From positions 1-28,497 of the forward strand of contig JBMQEM010000066.1 of assembly GCA_049363815.1 (NCBI GenBank): DNA of 28,497 bases. The letters are read 5' to 3'. Of this stretch, positions 23,797 to 28,497 are shown piece after piece. The DNA comes from JADKIH01 sp049363815. Lineage in GTDB: Bacteria > Bacteroidota > Bacteroidia > AKYH767-A > 2013-40CM-41-45. Made by a program: the position numbers and the translations under genes. The notes beneath the pieces are model-generated. The model was not told where the DNA came from, ran no database searches, and worked only from the letters and a program-made list of their open reading frames with translations. Every line of letters begins with the position of its first letter. Position 1 is the first letter of the stretch.

Positions 23797-25245
23797 CTAG
23801 AACTTCGCATTCTTAGCCCCATACCAGAAATAAATCCCGACACCAACGGCCATCCATGCCATCAAACGTAACCATGTATCGAATGGCAATGAAGCCATCA
23901 TAAATACGCAGAACAATACACCTAAAATCGGAACCAATGGAACCATCGGAGTTCTGAATACACGTGGAGCATCCGGTTGTGTTTTTCTTAATACCAATAC
24001 GCCAATACAAACGAGAACGAATGCGAAAAGAGTTCCAATGCTGGTCATCTCACCAACAACACGTGCAGGAATAAATGCAGCAAACAAACTGACGAATACT
24101 GCAAATAATAAATTTGACTTGTGCGGTGTTTTAAACTTCGGATGAATTTTACAGAATATCGGCGGCAATAAACCATCTTTCGACATAGAGAAGAATACGC
24201 GGGATTGTCCTAGTAACATGACAAGGATGACTGAAGAATAGCCTGCAAGGATGGCAAGGATGATCGCCTGCTTTAACCATTCATATGGTGTATGCTCAAT
24301 GGCAACGGCAACCGGTGCAATTCCGTCCTGTCCCTGAAACTCTGTGTAATGTGCCAATCCTGTCATTACGTGTGCGAACAAAATATATAAGACCGTACAT
24401 ATGGCCAGCGAGACCAGGATTCCAATCGGCATGTCCTTCTTCGGATTCTTTGCTTCCTGCGCGGCAGTTGATACTGCATCAAAACCAATGTATGCGAAGA
24501 AAATAATTCCGGCCGCCCTTACAATACCACTCCATCCGAACTCACCAAAGGTGCCTGTGTTTGCAGGAATATAAGGAGTGTAGTTTGCTGTATCAATGTA
24601 GTTCCAACCAAGTCCGATGAAGATCAGAACGACTGCAACTTTTAATCCGACGATAACCCCGTTGAATCTCGATGACTCTTGTGTACCTCTGACAAGTATA
24701 AGCGACATCAATACTACAATGAATACGGCAGGTAAATTAATTATTCCTGTTACGATCGAACCGTCGGCCATGGTGACTGAATCCCATGGCGACATGGTCA
24801 TCTGCGGGGCGAGTTGAATGTTATAGTGTTCGAGAAACTTGACCAAATACCTTGACCAGCTGATGGAAACAGTTGCCGCTCCTACAGCATATTCAAGTAC
24901 AAGGTCCCATCCGATGATCCATGCAATGAATCGACCCATGGTTGCATATGAATAAGTATACGCTGAACCTGCAACCGGAATCATGGATGCAAACTCGGCA
25001 TAACATAATCCTGCAAAGGCACATGCTACCGCTGCGATGACAAAAGAAATTGTTACTGCCGGACCGGCATTGTGTGCTGCTGCGCCGCCGGTAATACTGA
25101 AAAGACCGGCACCAATGATGGCACCAATACCAAGCATTACTAATTGTGTTGGGCCCAGAGTCCTCTTGAGTGTGTGTTCTCCGGTTTCGTCTGCTTCTGC
25201 AAAAAGTACAGATAATGACTTTTTGGTAAAGTGCTTTGATGCCAT
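23797..25245 (-). CDS. APC-family amino acid permease (cationic amino acid transporter type)
   Basis: Inner-membrane amino acid transporter, 482 residues, with about 12 or more hydrophobic helices. Seen: the first-helix substrate motif GIGAIIGAGLFSITG (39-53), PAVTISFVIAAVACAFAGLCYAEFASMIPVAGSAYTY, WIIGWDLVLEYAVGAATVSISWSRY, FFAYIGFDAVSTAAQEAKNPKKDMPIGI and the late VFRTPMVPLVPILG segment, all characteristic of the CAT/YfnA branch of the APC superfamily. Amino acid specificity cannot be read from the sequence. Length matches the family. It appears to be a single-gene unit: the upstream neighbour has its own terminator (25382-25419) and a heptad-built terminator follows. No Shine-Dalgarno or TAnnTTTG box is clear upstream of the ATG. 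Confidence 0.93.
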   Translation of the reverse strand: MASKHFTKKSLSVLFAEADETGEHTLKRTLGPTQLVMLGIGAIIGAGLFSITGGAAAHNAGPAVTISFVIAAVACAFAGLCYAEFASMIPVAGSAYTYSYATMGRFIAWIIGWDLVLEYAVGAATVSISWSRYLVKFLEHYNIQLAPQMTMSPWDSVTMADGSIVTGIINLPAVFIVVLMSLILVRGTQESSRFNGVIVGLKVAVVLIFIGLGWNYIDTANYTPYIPANTGTFGEFGWSGIVRAAGIIFFAYIGFDAVSTAAQEAKNPKKDMPIGILVSLAICTVLYILFAHVMTGLAHYTEFQGQDGIAPVAVAIEHTPYEWLKQAIILAILAGYSSVILVMLLGQSRVFFSMSKDGLLPPIFCKIHPKFKTPHKSNLLFAVFVSLFAAFIPARVVGEMTSIGTLFAFVLVCIGVLVLRKTQPDAPRVFRTPMVPLVPILGVLFCVFMMASLPFDTWLRLMAWMAVGVGIYFWYGAKNAKF

Positions 25246-25284
25246 ACAGTGTGTTTAGATCTGTGAGCATGCAATGTAAATAAA

Positions 25285-25375
25285 AATGGATTAGGATTAA
25301 AAGATTTTAGGATTCGTACTAGGATTGAAGGATTAAAGGAATTTAGGATTTGGATTACAGGAATTTAGGATTTGG
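25285..25375. repeat. AGGATTT-type tandem repeats upstream of the APC permease gene
   Basis: Units such as AGGATTGA, AGGATTAA and AGGAATTT follow each other with a period close to 8. A 17-base unit, AGGAATTTAGGATTTGG, occurs twice exactly (25337-25353 and 25359-25375), 22 bases apart. The array fills most of the gap between the TPR-gene terminator and the permease leader. No coding potential; function unknown. Confidence 0.6.
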
Positions 25376-25381
25376 CAAAAT

Positions 25382-25419
25382 AAAAAAGACCTCCTGAAAA
25401 ATTTCAGGAGGTCTTTTTT
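25382..25419. terminator. Strong intrinsic terminator after the TPR gene
   Basis: GACCTCCTGAAA (25388-25399) and TTTCAGGAGGTC (25402-25413) form a perfect 12-bp stem flanked by AAAAAA on the left and TTTTTT on the right, so it can work on both strands. It is 20 bases past the stop of the TPR gene, ending the tonB-TPR operon on the minus strand. Confidence 0.92.
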
Positions 25420-25438
25420 AATTGAATTAATTTATGTT

Positions 25439-27136
25439 CTATTTGCCTTTCGGTAGTTTGCCGTCGATCTGATCGATTTGGATCTGGATCTTTCTTTTCT
25501 CTTCCGGTTCAGCAATAAGTTCGAGTTTTTTTCTCAGGTAATACTTCGCTCTTTCTGTATCCTTTCTTATCAATAAATAATAGGATGCCATATAGCTATA
25601 CGCCCGGATAAGACCACTTTGATATTTGGAAATGTTAACAGAATCGGAGTCTGCGATTTGAATGTATTTGTCGTAAAACGGTTTCGCAAGACTGTCTTTT
25701 CCGGTGCTGTCGATGTTACTGCATACGTCAGCTCTCCATAACCAGCCGCTGGCGTATTTTGGAGAAATTTCATTTACTTTCATGAAAGCCGAATCTGCAG
25801 GAAGATATTGTCCTGTGTAATAATATGAACGGCCTAACAAATAATAATCCGCGACCTTAACATCTTTTCCAAGCACAATTTTTTGTTGCATATACAGAAT
25901 AGCATTAGTATAGTTTTTTAACTTGAACCATGCGTTGGCAATTTCTGAAAGAAGATCGCCACGGGTCGGATCAAGTGAATATGCTTTCATCAACTGTTCA
26001 ATTCCAAGAGAATCTTGGTCAGTTTTTATTAAGAGCTTTCCATAATACTCAAAGTCTTTTTTATCCCGGTTATCCATCGGAACAATGCGGAACAAATGTT
26101 CCATTACATCCAGACCTTCCTTATATTTTTCAGCTTCGTAATTGCTATACGCCTGAATTCGTAACATCTTTAAATTATTCGAATCACACTTTTCGGAAAC
26201 CTGGGCAAGTTCGGCCAATGCTTCCTGGTAGCTTTTTGAGAAGTATAAGAGCGAAGCATAAAAGATTCTCGCACTGCAATTATTTTTAGAAAGTTCAAGA
26301 TACTTTTTTGCTGCTTCTTTTGCCTTCTCAAGTTTCCCTTGTTTCAGATAAGCATAAGCAACCGCGCTGTAGGCTGGCGCATAAGCAGGATCTAGTTTAA
26401 TTGCTCTCTCGAATTCCTCTGCGGCAGCGTCGTAATTTGTAGAATTATAATACAAGCGGCCTTTACTTACGATCGCACGTGCAGATTTTGGATCGAGCTC
26501 CTGGGCTTTGTTAAAATACTCTGCTGCTAAAGTTGCATTTGAGAGATTACCATAGATCTCGCCATAAAGGATGTTAACTTCTACATTCTTTGGATCAATA
26601 ACATTCGCTTTATCAAGTAATGCTTTTGCTTTATCAAGGTCCTTGTTTTCGTAGTGAATATATGCTTCAGCTGCTTCAATTAAAATTAAAGGATCCTTTG
26701 CGGGAGCAACCGCTACTGCTTCGTCCAATAATTTTCCTGCATTAGAAACATTTGCAAGTGCATCTTCATTACGGTTTTTAAGTACCGGATTGTTTCCGTC
26801 CTTATCAAGAGCCGCCTTTGCTTCACGAACATTAATAGCATCCAGAAGCAACTTAGCTGTACCGATCTTCAGTAATGCATTATTAGGATCGATGGTCTTT
26901 CCTTTTTCAAAAACTACTCTTGCTGAATCAGCATTCTCATCTGATAAAATATTATCACCAAAGAAATAGTACAGATTTGCATCAGTTGGTTTTGCTGCAA
27001 TAAGCTGCTTGTACATTGCTGAAGCTTGTTCGTATTGTTCGCTTTCCGTCAGCTTCCGTGCTTCCTGAATTGACTGTGCTGATACATTAAATGCACCAAG
27101 AACAACCAGACTGAAATAAATTATTGTTTTTTTCAT
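25439..27136 (-). CDS. Exported tetratricopeptide-repeat protein
   Basis: Periplasmic (or envelope-attached) TPR scaffold, 565 residues. Seen: signal peptide about 1-20 (IIYFSLVVLGAFNVSAQ), then at least nine TPR-like helix pairs over the whole length (YEQASAMYKQLIAAKPTDANLYYFFGD, NATLAAEYFNKAQELDPKSARAIVSKGRLYY, YDAAAEEFERAIKLDPAYAPAYSAVAYAYLKQGKLEKA and others, shown here as patterns in short pieces) and a charged C-terminal tail KLPKGK. No catalytic motif. Family knowledge: TPR proteins assemble protein complexes. It is the last gene of the tonB / small membrane protein / PstS-like / TPR run, 8 bases after the PstS-like gene, so it may support TonB or phosphate-binding-like functions. A strong terminator follows. 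Exact role unknown. Confidence 0.88.
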   Translation of the reverse strand: MKKTIIYFSLVVLGAFNVSAQSIQEARKLTESEQYEQASAMYKQLIAAKPTDANLYYFFGDNILSDENADSARVVFEKGKTIDPNNALLKIGTAKLLLDAINVREAKAALDKDGNNPVLKNRNEDALANVSNAGKLLDEAVAVAPAKDPLILIEAAEAYIHYENKDLDKAKALLDKANVIDPKNVEVNILYGEIYGNLSNATLAAEYFNKAQELDPKSARAIVSKGRLYYNSTNYDAAAEEFERAIKLDPAYAPAYSAVAYAYLKQGKLEKAKEAAKKYLELSKNNCSARIFYASLLYFSKSYQEALAELAQVSEKCDSNNLKMLRIQAYSNYEAEKYKEGLDVMEHLFRIVPMDNRDKKDFEYYGKLLIKTDQDSLGIEQLMKAYSLDPTRGDLLSEIANAWFKLKNYTNAILYMQQKIVLGKDVKVADYYLLGRSYYYTGQYLPADSAFMKVNEISPKYASGWLWRADVCSNIDSTGKDSLAKPFYDKYIQIADSDSVNISKYQSGLIRAYSYMASYYLLIRKDTERAKYYLRKKLELIAEPEEKRKIQIQIDQIDGKLPKGK

Positions 27137-27144
27137 AATTCGAT

Positions 27145-28095
27145 TTAATTAACCTGAATGATCCTTACCGGCATCGTTGCCGGAAGTAGTCCCATCATCC
27201 GGATCATCCTCTGACCTTTATCACCTGCGACAAAGGAAGCAAAGCCTGTGCCAAGTCCGCTCCGGCCTTCTATATTGACGATCATAATATCTCTGATCAA
27301 TGGATAGCTTTTCAATGCAATATACGCCTGAAATGGCTTGTAATACTCTAATTGAACGCCTGTTGAATCCATTTGTGAGATCCCTACTACCTTGATTTTG
27401 TCCAGGAAAGAGGTCGTGGTCGAGTCATCGGAATCGCTGATCCAGTTCACACCGATCACACCAACTGCGCCTTTAGTTTTGCTTACATATTCAACAACAG
27501 CAGCACTTGAATTAGTTGCATAACTGTTTTTAGGGAACGATTTGTCGCCAAGGAATTTCTCTTTTAAATATCGCGCATTTGCAGAGCCATTTTTATCGAA
27601 TACAACAAGAATACTGTCTTTTATTCCTGTCCCTGAAAGTTCTTTCCACGTATTGTATTTGCCCTGTAGAATCGATTGAAGCTGATCTGTTGTCAGAAGT
27701 GTGTCCGGATTTTCCGGATTCACGATGAGCGCAACGCCGTCAGACGCAATTCTCAAATTACGCGGTACAATTTTTCTGATCTCAAAATCCTTGCGCTCGG
27801 CATCATTCAGGTCGCGGGCAGTAATTGCGATCCGGACAGTATCGTTGTTCATGAGTTGCCTGAACAACTCTTCTTCCGGCAGATACCTGACATTGATCTT
27901 TGCCTTGACATAAATTTCCTGAAATGTGTCTATCTGAACCTGAATTAACGGCTCATAAGATTCATCGGCAAGTATCAGGATCTCTCCGCTTGTAGGTGTG
28001 TCTGTATATGGCGCATGTTTCGCACCATCGTTACTACATGAAAAAAAAAGTATGGCGACCGTAAAAAGTGAGAGTACTCCGGCTTTTATTTTCAT
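27145..28095 (-). CDS. PstS-like substrate-binding lipoprotein
   Basis: Periplasmic binding-fold lipoprotein, 316 residues. Seen: signal peptide ending in the lipobox FFSC (Cys20), then a PBP-like fold of the phosphate-binding PstS type: GEILILADESYEPLIQVQIDTF, RIAITARDLNDAERKDF, VALIVNPENPDTLLTTDQLQSILQGKYNTWKEL, SANARYLKEKFLG, VEYVSKTKGAVGVIGVNWIS and a C-terminal YPLIRDIMIVN. No pstC/pstA/pstB genes are adjacent. It lies in a run with tonB and a TPR gene, so it may present a ligand to an outer-membrane or TonB-linked complex rather than feed an ABC importer. Phosphate is a family-based guess; the ligand is not established. It starts 3 bases after the small membrane protein stop. Confidence 0.85.
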   Translation of the reverse strand: MKIKAGVLSLFTVAILFFSCSNDGAKHAPYTDTPTSGEILILADESYEPLIQVQIDTFQEIYVKAKINVRYLPEEELFRQLMNNDTVRIAITARDLNDAERKDFEIRKIVPRNLRIASDGVALIVNPENPDTLLTTDQLQSILQGKYNTWKELSGTGIKDSILVVFDKNGSANARYLKEKFLGDKSFPKNSYATNSSAAVVEYVSKTKGAVGVIGVNWISDSDDSTTTSFLDKIKVVGISQMDSTGVQLEYYKPFQAYIALKSYPLIRDIMIVNIEGRSGLGTGFASFVAGDKGQRMIRMMGLLPATMPVRIIQVN

Positions 28096-28098
28096 CGG

Positions 28099-28302
28099 TC
28101 AGTTCTTTTTGGTGCGCAGTAATTTAAATGTTCTGTATCCGGCATATAAGATCAAAACGCCGCTTGCAATTTTCCTGTTTTGATCCGGTACAGATGGAAG
28201 CTTCCAGAAAAACAATGCAATTCCGCCGAAAGCATATGCAAGGATCATAAAAATATTCAATAAAAACGATACTCGTTCGGCAGCCGTTCTTCGTACAGGC
28301 AT
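28099..28302 (-). CDS. Small two-helix membrane protein
   Basis: Sixty-seven residues: a basic N-terminus (MPVRRTAAER), a first hydrophobic helix about 12-33 (LLNIFMILAYAFGGIALFFW), a short polar turn (KLPSVPDQNRK) and a second helix about 45-58 (IASGVLILYAGYRTF), ending in LLRTKKN. No family recognised. It is accepted as a gene because it is tightly packed between tonB (10-base gap) and the PstS-like gene (3-base gap) on the same strand, has an ATG start, and shows a clean positive-inside two-helix pattern. Possibly an accessory of the TonB/Exb complex; this is inference. Confidence 0.7.
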   Translation of the reverse strand: MPVRRTAAERVSFLLNIFMILAYAFGGIALFFWKLPSVPDQNRKIASGVLILYAGYRTFKLLRTKKN

Positions 28303-28312
28303 TGGCTAGGTA

Positions 28313-28497
28313 TTACTTTAAGTTAAATACAACCGGCAGATTGTATTGTACCATTACGCTTCTTCCGTTCTGGCGGCCCGGTTTCCACTCAGGCATGTTC
28401 TTTACAACACGGAGAGCTTCTTCATCACAACCTCCGCCAATACCACGTAAAACTTTTGCACTAGTTACCTTACCGTCTTTGTCAACGACAAACGTTA
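28313..28497 (-). CDS. tonB: TonB energy transducer, C-terminal part only
   Basis: C-terminal TonB domain, cut by the right edge; about 61 codons are visible. Seen: FVVDKDGKVTSAKVLRGIGG, then CDEEALRVVKNMPEWKPGRQ and NGRSVMVQYNLPVVFNLK, the standard Bacteroidota TonB_C pattern (WxPGxxNGxxV...Y.LPV.F). TonB links the proton-motive-force-driven ExbB/ExbD complex of the inner membrane to outer-membrane receptors. The stop TAA is at 28315-28313. In other Bacteroidota, exbB and exbD genes usually precede a gene in this position; they would lie beyond the window. It could serve the TonB-dependent receptor encoded at 10005-11978. Confidence 0.93.
   Translation of the reverse strand, partial: TFVVDKDGKVTSAKVLRGIGGGCDEEALRVVKNMPEWKPGRQNGRSVMVQYNLPVVFNLK

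Noticed and set aside
24893..25270. 125-codon minus-strand frame overlapping the start of the APC permease gene
   Set aside because: Shadow frame rich in Cys/Arg/His inside a clear transporter gene; no independent support.

Overview
The window looks like chromosomal DNA of a free-living or environmental Bacteroidota bacterium (order not assignable from this piece). Evidence: a giant secreted PKD-repeat protein with a type IX secretion (T9SS) type A sorting domain, a TonB-dependent receptor, a LytTR response regulator, a TonB / small membrane protein / PstS-like / TPR gene order, the Bacteroidota -7 promoter box TAnnTTTG in front of three genes, and scarce Shine-Dalgarno sequences. No rRNA, tRNA, CRISPR array or intact insertion sequence was seen.

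Layout, left to right. (1) 1-4467: a kup potassium transporter (minus strand, cut by the left edge) diverges from mnmG (tRNA wobble-uridine modification), which is followed by a zinc-knuckle SAM methyltransferase. Two 15/16 matches to the parS centromere site lie in the gap after mnmG and inside the methyltransferase gene, so this may be an origin-proximal chromosome-partitioning region. (2) 4484-11978, minus strand: a TonB-dependent receptor, a YfiR-family periplasmic protein, a 1234-residue hybrid histidine kinase (HAMP, GAF, kinase, three receivers) and a soluble receiver-kinase protein. Together they look like an envelope-to-cytoplasm signalling module with no evident output protein. Its terminator is written inside the 3' coding end of the convergent methyltransferase gene. 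(3) 12181-18384: a 2067-residue surface protein with a glycine-rich N-terminal part, about 16 PKD-like domains (13 of them in an alternating A/B pattern of about 490 bp) and a T9SS tail. (4) 18500-20411: an ABC-2 exporter (ATPase plus permease), translationally coupled.

(5) 20412-21276 is a gene-free stretch of about 865 bases with a nested inverted arrangement of REP-like palindromes, a perfect 11-bp hairpin and a terminator. (6) 21277-23624: a two-component pair, a membrane PAS-HisKA_2 kinase and a REC-PAS-LytTR regulator. (7) 23797-25245: an APC-family amino acid permease. (8) 25439-28497: an operon of tonB (partial, running off the right edge), a small two-helix membrane protein, a PstS-like lipoprotein and a TPR protein, ending in a strong terminator.

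A recurring theme between genes is short degenerate tandem repeats of 7-8 bases (GAAAGAC, GGTCAAG and AGGATTT types). In two places they fold into the stem of an intrinsic terminator. All functional calls rest on recognising motifs by eye; no database or folding program was run.
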